A stretch of 29,141 nucleotides of DNA from CAYVUI01 sp964454745 (GCA_964454745.1 CAYVUI010000056.1:1-29141); one strand, 5' to 3'; positions 1 to 8,002 are shown, counted from the first letter of the stretch. Notes: generated by a model from the sequence alone, not told the origin. A program made the numbers and translations.

Positions 1-43
1 TAAAATCATAAAAATCTGCGTCATCAGCGTTTCTTATAAAATC

Positions 44-120
44 GAGTTCCATGTGCTATCCTTGCCTGTGTGCAATCCGAATACTTACCTGCCTGAAAGC
101 AGTTTCGCGTCTTTCGCGGT
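44..120 (-). repeat. Dispersed repeat R1, copy 1 (reverse orientation)
   Basis: The reverse complement starts ACCGCGAAA, continues through GCGAAACTG and CTTCAGGCAGGTAAGTATT, and ends GCACATGGAACTC. The same series of blocks occurs on the plus strand at 16009-16095, and its second half at 7154-7178. The copies differ by small substitutions and short insertions. No ORF is conserved across them, so this is a non-coding dispersed repeat. Confidence 0.75.
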
Positions 121-140
121 TTATAAATAATAAAAAAAAG

Positions 141-160
141 CCCCGGCCGAAGGCCATTCC
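141..160 (-). repeat. Dispersed hairpin repeat R2, copy 1
   Basis: On the minus strand this reads GGAATGGCCTTCGGCCGGGG, a short GGCC-TTC-GGCC hairpin. Related hairpins occur at 7096-7117, 7245-7265, 16249-16267, 28856-28877 and 29004-29023. As at 7231-7265, a purine-rich AGTAGA/AGAGTGG tract lies next to it. Confidence 0.65.
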
Positions 161-253
161 ACAATCTACTCTCCACTTTCTACTTTCTCCCCACTGGCCC
201 AAAGGCCGCACGTCCGGGCCGCTCAACCCTGCCGAAATTCCGGAAGAAAAAAT

Positions 254-418
254 CGTACAAACGTTCGATAGAATTCGTACATTTGTACGATTTAATTCTA
301 CAAAGTTGTAAGATTGTAAAAATACACTACAAAAAAGTATCGAAAGCCCAAATTTAATACAAATGTATGAAACGTTTGTATTAAACACTTGTATGAAAAA
401 TTCATACAAACGTATGAA
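254..418. repeat. Array 1 of near-palindromic TACAA-type sites
   Basis: At least six imperfect copies of a site of the form (C/A)(G/T)ACAA-NN-GTA(C/T) are visible. They lie at about 254-267, 276-289 (CGTACA-TT-TGTACG, perfect arms), 299-310 (TACAA-AG-TTGTA), 357-368 (ATACA-AA-TGTAT), 371-382 and 401-418 (TTCATAC-AAAC-GTATGAA). The first three centres are about 22 bp apart, close to two helical turns. Bases 389-409 form a second, overlapping inverted repeat, TTGTATGAA-AAA-TTCATACAA. A related array lies at 1912-2000. An operator array or a structured repeat are both possible. Confidence 0.6.
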
Positions 419-510
419 TTCAACACATATATCTTACCTAGTTTAACAGCGAGTCTCACATCGCTCCCAGCCAATGACTTACCTGTACTGTGCATTGCTG
501 AAGGATCTTC

Positions 511-540
511 TTGAAATATACTGGCCTGATGTGTTAATAT
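511..540 (+). promoter_or_regulatory. Candidate sigma-70-type promoter for the coiled-coil gene
   Basis: TTGAAA at 511-516 and TAATAT at 535-540 are separated by 18 bases. They lie about 70 bases upstream of the chosen start at 613 and just after the TACAA-type array. This is a sequence match only. Confidence 0.45.
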
Positions 541-612
541 AGGGAATATGGTAAGTTGCTATTTTGCAGTGATGTAGTGGATATGTCCATTATTTATAAC
601 AGGAGAAGGGAA

Positions 613-1413
613 ATGAAAAATCAAATCAAATCAGTAAAAAATCAAACACTCCTTATTTCATTACTCATTATATTACAGGGCTTTACATTCGCAGAGGTGA
701 TCCGGCCAAACCACGATCAGCGGGCACTTCTTACGAGAATGACCCGCAAAAACACACCCCAAAAAGCCCAAATTGATGCAAAAACCTCACTTTCAGACCT
801 GAAAACGCGGGCGAACCAACTCGAAAAGAAGATCGACGAGCTAAAAAACACCATAAACGCCCATAACGACACTGAAAAGCAGCATCCGCTGTTGAAACAA
901 TACGATGAAACCCAGGACCAAATCATGAAACTGACCCACAATCTCAACCTGCTCAAAGCGAAGGAAATCTTCGTCGGCCAGCAGATGGAAAAGGCGCATA
1001 ACCTTGCCCAGCAAAGACTTAGGCTCGATCCGGTCCTAAAGCAGCTCGAGGCCATTGTCCAGGATAACAAGTTGCTGCTGTATGAATTTTTGAGCCAGTC
1101 CGGCCAGCGGAAAATCGACATTATCAATATCAAAAACCGCCTTGCCGCCTCGATCGCGGACGTGGAATACCGCAAGCAGGAGATCACTAACACCCTGGAA
1201 ATAAAGAAGTTAAAGAATGAACTGGCGAAAATCCAATATCACATGGTGGAAACACAAACGGCGGTCAACAACCTGAATAATACCTATAAAACCCTTCAGA
1301 ATCGGATGGATGCCGATGCCCCGGCCCCGGCAGCAAAAATCCGGCTGCGGAAGGTACTCGTGGAGTATGAAAACACGCTCGAAAGCATCAAAAAGCTGGA
1401 ATCTGTGAAATAG
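613..1413 (+). CDS. Secreted coiled-coil protein, unknown function
   Basis: The product has 266 residues and I do not recognise its family. I chose the ATG at 613 because AGGAGAAGGG lies directly upstream at 601-610; an upstream in-frame ATG at 556 has no such site. The N-terminus is a typical Sec signal peptide: basic start, hydrophobic stretch about residues 12-25, likely cleavage after FTFA. The rest is strongly charged and helix-prone, rich in Lys, Glu, Gln and Leu with heptad-like spacing, and suggests long coiled coils from about residue 55 to the end. No catalytic motif is visible. The gene is more AT-rich than the sigma-factor gene that follows and has no neighbour within 500 bases, so it is probably monocistronic. 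A periplasmic structural or adaptor role is inference. Confidence 0.75.
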   Translation: MKNQIKSVKNQTLLISLLIILQGFTFAEVIRPNHDQRALLTRMTRKNTPQKAQIDAKTSLSDLKTRANQLEKKIDELKNTINAHNDTEKQHPLLKQYDETQDQIMKLTHNLNLLKAKEIFVGQQMEKAHNLAQQRLRLDPVLKQLEAIVQDNKLLLYEFLSQSGQRKIDIINIKNRLAASIADVEYRKQEITNTLEIKKLKNELAKIQYHMVETQTAVNNLNNTYKTLQNRMDADAPAPAAKIRLRKVLVEYENTLESIKKLESVK

Positions 1414-1679
1414 ATGTGAATAAACTCACAGGTTTTCACAAAAAAAATTGACAGAAATGTTCATCTCCAGACATTTGGCAGGCCGATAAAAAACACGTCT
1501 TAAGGGCCTGTAAGGCGGATATTTGAAAAAAATTTCCATTTTGGAAGGGCGTATAGGTATTTTTAACTAAAGAAATATTAGCATTTTGCCCGACGTATTG
1601 GTAGAATTACTGATGTTGGGGCTCTTAGACATACAAAAATGATACTTACCACCCGCCAGGCAAGGATGCCAGGTGTATT

Positions 1680-1792
1680 TGGGCATGACGCCCGGGAGCG
1701 GTGAACAGCTCCCAGACGGCTTTAGCCGTTGGAAAATATAAGTTTTCTCCCCTCCGGAAAGCATCAGATGAGTCGGCTCGTCTGATGCTTTC
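1680..1792. repeat. Run of four consecutive hairpins
   Basis: Four inverted repeats follow one another: GGGC-ATGAC-GCCC at about 1681-1693, GGGAGC-8-GCTCCC at about 1694-1713, ACGGC-TTTA-GCCGT at about 1715-1729, and a long one at 1757-1792 with 12-base arms GAAAGCATCAGA / TCTGATGCTTTC plus an inner GAG/CTC pair. There is no T-run, so a simple terminator is unlikely. It resembles the palindromic intergenic repeats common in planctomycete genomes; no second copy was seen in this window. Confidence 0.6.
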
Positions 1793-1911
1793 TGTATGCG
1801 CAGAGCGAATAATGGATATTGGGGGTAGGGAAACAATCGGTAGATTCGTCTTCGGCTGGGAGCAAAACGAAGCTCGCAATGGTAAAATGGGTAAGGTGTA
1901 TGGAGCGATTT

Positions 1912-2000
1912 CGTACAAATGTACGATTTTTGTAGTACAAGTGTATCATACGTTTGTATCATACAAATGTACGATTTTTGGGGGTGCGATACACTTGTGT
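1912..2000. repeat. Array 2 of near-palindromic TACAA-type sites
   Basis: Five copies of the site type seen at 254-418 occur at about 1912-1925 (CGTACAAATGTACG), 1935-1946, 1948-1959, 1961-1973 and 1989-2000. The first is the exact reverse complement of the site at 276-289. The array ends about 135 bases upstream of the ECF sigma-factor start. Centre spacings are about 22, 13, 14 and 27 bp. Confidence 0.6.
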
Positions 2001-2134
2001 TGTGTGCGGTCAACTCAACTGCAATATGAGTAGAAATACTCAATTTGCGAAAATGCGGGAATATTTGCATAACGTTTATCCGCTTTCTTTGATTACCTTA
2101 TAGAAACCAAACTCTGGATATTATAAAGGTAATC

Positions 2135-3928
2135 ATGGCTGAAAAAACAGAGATATTCGAGGATTCATTTCAAAAGGCCCGCGGGGGTGAAAAGCAGCAT
2201 CTCGAAGAGGTGGCACGCTCAACGCGAACGCGGCTTCGGGGTTATGTGCACCGGGTGACGCTGGACGAGAACCTGACAGAGGATATCGTGCAGGAGAGCA
2301 TGATGGATGTGTTCCGGGTTTTCGGCAAGATTAAGAATACGGATCATCTGTGGGCGCGGCTGTACCTGGCGGCGAACAGCAAGATCAAGAATCATTACGG
2401 CCGGCAGTGGAGAAGGGCGACGAAATACCTGGCTGACGTGGAAGGTGAACTGGAGGACCGCAAGGCGCCCAACGGGCTCGAGGATGTGGTTACCGAGGAG
2501 CTTAAGCAGATTGTGAATGAATCGGTCGGCAAGCTCGAGCCGCGGCAGCGGGCGGTGATGACGATGCGGTGTTATGAGAAGCTAAGCTACCGACAGATCG
2601 CCAAAGCGCTGGACTGCAATGAACTGGCGGCGCGGGCGCTGTTTTTCCGGGCGAAAAAGGATCTGGCGAAGAACCTGGCCGGCAGCGGGCTTGGCAAGGG
2701 TGCGCTGGTGCTGGCACTGGTATTGTTCGGCAAGTTGACGGCACCGACGCAGGCGGCAGCGGCGAATGTGACGATAGCGGCATCGGCATTGAATGTGGGA
2801 TTGACGGGCGCGGCGGTGGGAACGGCGGTAAGTACCAAGGCGATTGTGGGGATCGCAGCGGCGGGTGCACTGGCGGCGGGTACGGTGATGATGGCGACGG
2901 ATGGGCCGGCGGAATGGGCCGCAGAAACGCAAGCGGTGCAGGCCCCGGTGATGACGGCACAAGCGGGCCAGCAGCAGGGCGAAATGACGGAGCGTTGGTA
3001 TTATTATCCGCAAGAGTCGAGCGATATCGTGATGAGCAAGGTCATGCGGTACGATGAGGACGGAGAAAAGGCCTACTGTGAGTGGTTACAGAACCATGAG
3101 AAGAACCTGTATTATGATTCGCAGGATGGGGCTGTGTACCTTGTGAATCACCGGGCTTGGTTGCGAGAGACGGCGATTTTGCCCAGCGACCCGGCGGGAC
3201 TGCGGCAATTTATCGCGGGCGTGCAGGGGCAAGGTGCGGACACGATGGGCAGCTTTGGGGCTTTTGCGAGACACGGGGCGGGGCTTTTGGTGACGGAGAA
3301 ACCGGGAGAGGCGGGGAAGGTCATTACGGAGACGGCGTATCATTCTAATATTACATCGGAGAATTACTTTAACTTTGACTGGCCGGCGGGGACCGAGGTG
3401 GTGGACCGGCGGGATGCGATGCACCGGCAGGGCTGGTGCGGGTTCACGATGACCGGGCGGATTGGCGGTACGGAGATCCGCGGGCAGGGATTTATGCCGT
3501 TTGTTTACACGGTGTATGAGCGGTATCGCCCGTGGTTGCGGGTTACCATCGGGGGGGAGAAGTACGCGGACCGCAGTGCGGGGACGCTGTTTGCGGGTTT
3601 ATCGCGGCCGTGGCAGGGGCTGCATACGATCGATACGGTCCGCAGGGATGCGGCGAAAGAACGATTGGCGTTTACGATGGAATTCAACGAGGATGAAACG
3701 ATCGGTACGGTGACCGTGGCCGACGGTGCGCTGCGGATGGTGTATACGATTGATATGGAGCGGGACCTGCTGGAGCGGGTGGTGTACGAGGGGGCGGTAA
3801 CGGGAGAGATACGCTTTACGTATACGGAAAAGATACCGGGCGGCTTGCAGGCCCCGAGGCGAAATGTGATACCCAGGCGGGAACTTGAGGGGTTACAGTG
3901 GCCCCTGGCGCTTTTGGATAGCAAGTAA
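2135..3928 (+). CDS. ECF-type sigma factor with membrane segment and C-terminal extension
   Basis: The product has 597 residues, about three times the usual ECF length. Residues 30-95 match sigma region 2 (DENLTEDIVQESMMDVFRVF followed by WARLYLAANSKIKNHYGRQW). Residues 130-180 match region 4 (LEPRQRAVMTMRCYEKLSYRQIAKAL), a helix-turn-helix that binds the -35 element. Residues 187-255 are hydrophobic and Ala/Gly-rich, with one or two possible membrane spans. Residues 260-597 form a soluble extension with many aromatic and beta-prone stretches that I do not recognise. If the span is real, the DNA-binding part is cytoplasmic and the extension outside, so it would be a membrane-held sigma factor. 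Planctomycetes are known for ECF proteins with C-terminal extensions. The start at 2135 is preceded by AAAGGT. The secreted multidomain gene begins 110 bases downstream on the same strand and may be co-transcribed or a target. The TACAA-type array upstream may be regulatory. Confidence 0.85.
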   Translation: MAEKTEIFEDSFQKARGGEKQHLEEVARSTRTRLRGYVHRVTLDENLTEDIVQESMMDVFRVFGKIKNTDHLWARLYLAANSKIKNHYGRQWRRATKYLADVEGELEDRKAPNGLEDVVTEELKQIVNESVGKLEPRQRAVMTMRCYEKLSYRQIAKALDCNELAARALFFRAKKDLAKNLAGSGLGKGALVLALVLFGKLTAPTQAAAANVTIAASALNVGLTGAAVGTAVSTKAIVGIAAAGALAAGTVMMATDGPAEWAAETQAVQAPVMTAQAGQQQGEMTERWYYYPQESSDIVMSKVMRYDEDGEKAYCEWLQNHEKNLYYDSQDGAVYLVNHRAWLRETAILPSDPAGLRQFIAGVQGQGADTMGSFGAFARHGAGLLVTEKPGEAGKVITETAYHSNITSENYFNFDWPAGTEVVDRRDAMHRQGWCGFTMTGRIGGTEIRGQGFMPFVYTVYERYRPWLRVTIGGEKYADRSAGTLFAGLSRPWQGLHTIDTVRRDAAKERLAFTMEFNEDETIGTVTVADGALRMVYTIDMERDLLERVVYEGAVTGEIRFTYTEKIPGGLQAPRRNVIPRRELEGLQWPLALLDSK

Positions 3929-4038
3929 GAGGCGGATTGTACCGGAAGGCCTATGCCGCGGAGGGCCGGAGGGGAGATTCGCAGAGTTATGAATTGTTCA
4001 TGGAATGAAAAATTAACCGGAAAGTAAGGAGAACAGGC

Positions 4039-6969
4039 ATGAAAAGTGTACGGCTTTTAATTGGAATTGTCAGCGTTTTGATGCTGACCACGAGTGTTTT
4101 CGCGATGGATATGGCGATGGTGTATGTGAATGAGCCGAATTTTGTCGGCTGGATGGGTAAGTATGAAGTAACGAATGAGCAGTATTGCGACTTTTTGAAC
4201 GAGGCTTTAGCTTCGGGAGATGTTACTGTTAATGGCGGGATTGTTTACGGTGCTAATGGCTCAAATGCTGGCGAGGATTTTGTGGGGCAGGTGTATTTTG
4301 AGACTTACCAAGCGGATTCAGACAGCCAGATCAGTTATGACGGAAACTCTTTTTCGGTTCGCAGCCGTGACGGGTATTCTATGGGAGGTCACCCAGCGAT
4401 TGAGGTAAGCTGGTATGGTGCTTTAGCTTTTTGTAACTACTACGGTTACAGGCTGCCTACAGAGTGGGAATGGCAGGCTGTGGCAGATTATGACGGCAGC
4501 TATATTTACGGCTGTGGCACTACAATCGATCATAATAATGCGAATTATGACAGGGATAATCCTTTAAATCTAAGCATTCGACCTTTTACATCTACGGTCG
4601 GTTATTATGGCATATATGGTTATGGAATATGTGACATGGCTGGAAATGCCTGGGAGTGGACCAGTACTGTTAGTGGTGACTTCCGCGTTCTTTGCGGCGG
4701 TGGCTGGGGGGGGGACGGTGACTGTCAGATAGCACAACAGGACTATTATAGCCCAGACAGTACAAGCAACGACCAGGGTTTTCGTGTTGTGTCTGATTCT
4801 GATATGCAGTGGGTGTATGTGGAAGACCCGGGCGTAGATGATACTGGAGATGGTATTCCGGACCATGAACCTTTCAAGGGCTGGATTAGCAAATACGAAA
4901 CGACTAACGCACAATACTGTGAATATCTTAACGCGGCATATCCTTCACAGATAAAAGTTGAGAGCGGAGTGGTATACGCGATTGATGACAGCACCAACAG
5001 TGAGCCTTATTTTGAAACATATCCGACAGATGCAGATAGCCAAATAACCTTTAATGGAAACTCATTTACTGTTCGCAGCCGCGATGGTTATGATATGGGC
5101 ACTCATCCTGTTGTTGAGGTAAGTTGGTACGGAGCAAAGGCGTTTTGTAGTTACTATGGTTACAGACTTCCGACAGAATGGGAGTGGCAGGCGATTGCGG
5201 ATTATGACGGCAGTTACACTTATGGTTGCGGTATGACAATAAGTTGTGACAAAGCTAATTATTGTCCCGGAGGTAATTATTATGATAGCTGTAATCCTCT
5301 TGGTTTCTCAAGTGATCCATTTACTACACCAGTGGCTTATTATCCAGCTTACGGATACGGAATTTGTGATATGGCTGGAAATGTTTATGAATGGACGAGT
5401 AATAGTTATACCGGAGGCGGTGGCTTTTCTGGGGATGAGGAAAGGAATAGAGTTTATTATAGAAGCCTTCACGATCCAGATTTTACACATGTGAACTGCG
5501 GCTTTCGTGTTGTGGATATTCGTGAGTATCATGTGGACGGTGTGACGGGTGACGACGGCAATGACGGCCTTACCCGGGATACGGCTTTTGCAACGATTCA
5601 GCATGGAATTGACACGGTGGAAGACGGCGATACGGTCCTGGTGTGGCCGGGGATTTATGAAGAGGCGTGCGATTTTGTGGGCAAGGCGATTACAGTAACC
5701 AGCGCGGCGGACGCGGCGACGGTCCGCAACCCGGGCGGATACGCGTTCTCGTTCTCCAACGGGGAGCAGGCGGACAGTGTGCTGAGCAACCTGGTGCTGG
5801 CCGGCGGCATGTTCGGTGTGTATGCCGATACAGGGTGCAGGCCGACACTGAAGAATTTGACGGTTGCGGATAATGATTTCGGCATTGACTGCCACGCGAA
5901 CGCGGACCCGGCGATTGTCAATTGTATTTTGGCCAATGACACCGGCGATTTAAACAACTGCGATGCGCAGCATAGCTGGGTACAGCAGGACGGCGGAACC
6001 GGCGGGTTAGAGGCTTACTACAAACTTGACGGCACCACCGGTGCAGTTGTTGACGAAACCGGGAACCACAACGGCACCAACAACGGGGCCACAAGGGGTG
6101 TACCCGGAATGGTCGGAAATGCATTTGAATTTGATGGTGATGATTATGTCAGTACGGATTTAATTCCATCTAATTACACTACAGTATCTTTATGGATCTA
6201 CCCAACAACTACAAGTTCTGGGGGTGGCATACTGGGAACAGGGTATACAACTGATGGTGGAAAAGACGGGTGGGCCTGGGCATACTATCACGATTTGAGG
6301 TACATAAAACTTTATTTCTGGAAAGGGAATAACCATTTAGACAATTATGACATATATACTCCTAATGACAGCGTCCCACAAGAACAATGGTCATTTGTTA
6401 CAGTTGTAGTCAATGATACAGACATAAGCGTTTATATCAATGGTGACCTGTCAGTTGCAGGAACATTGTCAGGTTCACCCGATGTTCATGATCGGGGGAT
6501 AATGATAGGCAGACATTATCAAACTGGTGCCGGAGCACACACGATGGAAGGCATCATCGATGAGGTTGCGATTTATAACCGTGCGTTGTCAGCGGAGGAA
6601 GTTGCCGCTTTGTATAACAGCAGCAAGGGTGGGTATGGTTACGATGACCCGATGTTCGCGGATGCGGCGGGCGGAGATTATCACCTGATGAGTGAGCGCG
6701 GGCGGTACTGGGATACGCATGATCTGTTCGTGCTGGACGCGGCGACGAGCCCGTGCGTGGATGCGGGCGATCCGAATGAGAACCCGGGCCTGGAGACCAG
6801 CAGCCCCAACGGCGGGCGGGTCAACCAGGGCGCGTACGGCAATACGGACTACGCGAGTAAGAGCGAGTGGCCCCTGGAACATGACAGCAACCGGGACGGG
6901 ACGGTGAATATGGCTGATTACGTGAGCCTGGCGGCGAAGTGGATGAGTTCTCTGCCGTGGGTTGAGTGA
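4039..6969 (+). CDS. Secreted SUMF1-SUMF1-beta-helix-LamG-dockerin-like protein
   Basis: The product has 976 residues, starting at an ATG after the ribosome-binding site AAGGAG. A signal peptide ends near residue 22 (TTSVFA). Two SUMF1/formylglycine-generating-enzyme-like domains follow at about residues 26-255 and 258-507. Both have the family blocks KYE(V/T)TN, HP-EVSWYGA, YRLPTEWEWQA, CDMAGN-(Y/W)EWTS and a terminal GFRVV. The first has LCGGGW where the family usually has LRGGSW, so substrate or ligand binding is more likely than catalysis. About 510-645 is a DUF1565-like parallel beta-helix (opening FATIQHGIDTV). About 655-865 is a LamG/concanavalin-like domain introduced by YKLDGTTGAVVDETGNHNG. 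The end, about 949-968 (DSNRDGTVNMADYVSLAAKW), is a single dockerin-like calcium loop, as often seen at the C-terminus of planctomycete exoproteins. The SUMF1 and LamG parts are visibly more AT-rich than the helix and C-terminal parts, which suggests a mosaic origin. An extracellular carbohydrate-related role is inference. Confidence 0.85.
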   Translation: MKSVRLLIGIVSVLMLTTSVFAMDMAMVYVNEPNFVGWMGKYEVTNEQYCDFLNEALASGDVTVNGGIVYGANGSNAGEDFVGQVYFETYQADSDSQISYDGNSFSVRSRDGYSMGGHPAIEVSWYGALAFCNYYGYRLPTEWEWQAVADYDGSYIYGCGTTIDHNNANYDRDNPLNLSIRPFTSTVGYYGIYGYGICDMAGNAWEWTSTVSGDFRVLCGGGWGGDGDCQIAQQDYYSPDSTSNDQGFRVVSDSDMQWVYVEDPGVDDTGDGIPDHEPFKGWISKYETTNAQYCEYLNAAYPSQIKVESGVVYAIDDSTNSEPYFETYPTDADSQITFNGNSFTVRSRDGYDMGTHPVVEVSWYGAKAFCSYYGYRLPTEWEWQAIADYDGSYTYGCGMTISCDKANYCPGGNYYDSCNPLGFSSDPFTTPVAYYPAYGYGICDMAGNVYEWTSNSYTGGGGFSGDEERNRVYYRSLHDPDFTHVNCGFRVVDIREYHVDGVTGDDGNDGLTRDTAFATIQHGIDTVEDGDTVLVWPGIYEEACDFVGKAITVTSAADAATVRNPGGYAFSFSNGEQADSVLSNLVLAGGMFGVYADTGCRPTLKNLTVADNDFGIDCHANADPAIVNCILANDTGDLNNCDAQHSWVQQDGGTGGLEAYYKLDGTTGAVVDETGNHNGTNNGATRGVPGMVGNAFEFDGDDYVSTDLIPSNYTTVSLWIYPTTTSSGGGILGTGYTTDGGKDGWAWAYYHDLRYIKLYFWKGNNHLDNYDIYTPNDSVPQEQWSFVTVVVNDTDISVYINGDLSVAGTLSGSPDVHDRGIMIGRHYQTGAGAHTMEGIIDEVAIYNRALSAEEVAALYNSSKGGYGYDDPMFADAAGGDYHLMSERGRYWDTHDLFVLDAATSPCVDAGDPNENPGLETSSPNGGRVNQGAYGNTDYASKSEWPLEHDSNRDGTVNMADYVSLAAKWMSSLPWVE

Positions 6970-7095
6970 TTTGTAAGGGAGATTGACCGGCGGGGCTGTG
7001 GTGTAAGGCCATGGCCCTGCGGGGATTTTTCTCCACCCTCGACTTCGCTCGGGCGGAGGCCTCGGTTGTCTCGTTCGACAAGCTCACTCGACAAG

Positions 7096-7117
7096 TGGAA
7101 ACGGTCTTCGACCGAAG
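7096..7117 (+). repeat. Dispersed hairpin repeat R2, copy 2
   Basis: TGGAAACGGTCTTCGACCGA forms a CGGTC-TTC-GACCG hairpin. The equivalent at 16249-16267 is nearly identical. Confidence 0.6.
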
Positions 7118-7153
7118 CTGATTTAATCCGCGTGGGCGGAGCCCACCCTACCT

Positions 7154-7178
7154 TTGCAAACAGGTTTGAAATGCACAT
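7154..7178 (+). repeat. Dispersed repeat R1, partial copy
   Basis: TTGCAAACAGGTTTG followed by ATGCACAT matches the second half of the R1 copy at 16009-16095. Confidence 0.6.
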
Positions 7179-7244
7179 ATGAAACGGTATCGTTTATGGT
7201 GGGTGCGACCCACCCTACGCTACAGAGGGTAGAGAGTAGAGCAT

Positions 7245-7265
7245 GGAATGGCCTGCGGCCAGGCT
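7245..7265 (+). repeat. Dispersed hairpin repeat R2, copy 3
   Basis: GGAATGGCCTGCGGCCAGG is a GGCC-TGC-GGCC hairpin, preceded by a purine-rich AGAGTAGAGCAT-like tract, as in the reverse copy near 141-200. Confidence 0.6.
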
Positions 7266-7283
7266 GGTTTTATCTACGTAGGT

Positions 7284-7320
7284 ATTTTTTTTACCATGAA
7301 GATCATGAAGGCCATGAAGG
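7284..7320 (+). repeat. GxxExxY 5' flanking repeat, remnant copy
   Basis: T-rich sequence followed by ACCATGAAGATCATGAAG and GCCATGAAGG. It matches 7577-7611 directly upstream of the intact GxxExxY gene, and also the 3' flank at 8034-8070. Confidence 0.7.
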
Positions 7321-7384
7321 GTAAAAAGGTCTCGCTTCGCTCGAGAATGTATTGTTTCTAACCGCGAAATATCGCGAATAGAAT

Positions 7385-7467
7385 TGGAAAGGTTTTGTAT
7401 TGTAAACTTCAATCACTTCAATTCCTTCATGGTGAGTATTATTTTTACCACGAAGATAATATGAAAG
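7385..7467 (+). pseudogene. 3' remnant of a second GxxExxY gene and its flank
   Basis: Bases 7385-7405 read W-K-G-F-V-L-stop, matching the L-K-S-Y-V-L-stop end of the intact gene at 7981-8001. The match continues past the stop: CTTCAA-CACTTCAATTCCTTC, TGGTGAGT, then a T-run and ACCA(C/T)GAAGATAATATGAA. Only about 65 bases separate this remnant from its 5' flanking repeat at 7284-7320, so nearly all the coding sequence has been lost. Confidence 0.65.
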
Positions 7468-7576
7468 AAACAATAAATATAATATAGGAGAGTGGTGCCC
7501 TGCGGGCAAGGGTTTAGATGGGAGAGAGTAGACAGTTGAGAGTTGAGCATGGAATCCTGCCTGATTTTTAGGGTGA

Positions 7577-7611
7577 TTTTTTTACCATGAAGATATTGAA
7601 GGCCATGAAGA
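7577..7611 (+). repeat. GxxExxY 5' flanking repeat, intact-unit copy
   Basis: A T-run followed by ACCATGAAGATATTGAAG and GCCATGAAGA leads directly into the GxxExxY start. Related copies lie at 7284-7320 and 8034-8070. Confidence 0.7.
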
Positions 7612-8001
7612 ATGGAAATGAAAAAGAAGGTAGAGTTCAGTGAATTATCAAACAAAGTTATCGGTTGTGCCATTGAGGTACACCGAGCTTTGGGACCGGG
7701 CTTGCTGGAAAGTGCCTATCAGCAATGCCTTTGCCATGAATTGACATTGAACCAGATCGCCTTTGAAATGGAAAAACCGATGCCTGTAAATTACAAGGGC
7801 TGCAAACTGGATTGCGGATACAGGATTGATATTCTTGTTGAGAATGAGATTGTTATCGAACTGAAAAGTATCGAACAGCTAAAACAAATTCACGAGGCAC
7901 AAATTTTGTCATATATGAAACTGGCGAATGTCAAATATGGCTTTCTAATAAACTTCAATGTGACAATGTTAAAAGACGGACTGAAAAGTTATGTATTATA
8001 A
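7612..8001 (+). CDS. GxxExxY family protein, PD-(D/E)XK nuclease-like
   Basis: The 129-residue length is normal for this family (TIGR04256/PF13366-type). The name motif is at residues 30-36 (GLLESAY), preceded by EVHRALGP. A nuclease-like core follows: YRIDILVEN with Asp73, then VIELK with Glu83 and Lys85, and EAQILSYM with Gln97, as expected of a PD-(D/E)XK fold. The family's biological role is not established, so nuclease activity is inference from the motif. The start is 7612 or the second Met at 7618; neither has a clear ribosome-binding site because the 5' repeat runs into the gene. The gene sits between matching flanking repeats, with a collapsed second copy just upstream, and has no functional operon partner. 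Codon use is more AT-rich than the pseudopilin gene downstream. Confidence 0.85.
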   Translation: MEMKKKVEFSELSNKVIGCAIEVHRALGPGLLESAYQQCLCHELTLNQIAFEMEKPMPVNYKGCKLDCGYRIDILVENEIVIELKSIEQLKQIHEAQILSYMKLANVKYGFLINFNVTMLKDGLKSYVL

Positions 8002-8002
8002 T

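Larger units (their letters stand above)
1..612. other. Upstream non-coding region with repeats and promoter
   Basis: No convincing gene is seen here. The first 160 bases hold reverse-oriented copies of dispersed repeats that recur elsewhere in the window. Bases 250-420 hold an array of near-palindromic TACAA-type sites, and a plausible promoter lies at 511-540. The ORFs on either strand read through the repeats, lack ribosome-binding sites and encode low-complexity peptides, so I treat the stretch as intergenic. Confidence 0.7.
1414..2134. other. Intergenic region: hairpin run and TACAA-type array
   Basis: This 720-base gap holds no gene I can support. It contains a run of hairpins at about 1680-1792 and a second TACAA-type array at 1912-2000. 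ORFs on both strands run through these palindromes and are explained by them. The final 130 bases are AT-rich and form the 5' region of the sigma-factor gene. Confidence 0.65.
6970..7611. other. Repeat-rich intergenic region
   Basis: No intact gene is visible in this 640-base gap. It contains hairpins at 7131-7147 (GTGGGCGGAGCCCAC) and about 7198-7213 (GGTGGGTGCGACCCACC), R2 hairpins, a partial R1 repeat, and two degenerate copies of the sequences that flank the GxxExxY gene. Confidence 0.65.

Noticed and set aside
56..409. Minus-strand ORF of 117 residues at the start of the window
   Set aside because: It is made of repeat R2, repeat R1 and TACAA-type sites and has no start signal.
254..418. 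CRISPR array
   Set aside because: The repeated sites are too short, vary in sequence, and have irregular spacing with no uniform spacers; no cas gene is present.
1567..2070. Minus-strand ORF of 167 residues in the gap before the sigma factor
   Set aside because: It runs through the hairpin run and the TACAA-type array, has no ribosome-binding site, and its repeated SYIC-like words are translations of the DNA repeats.
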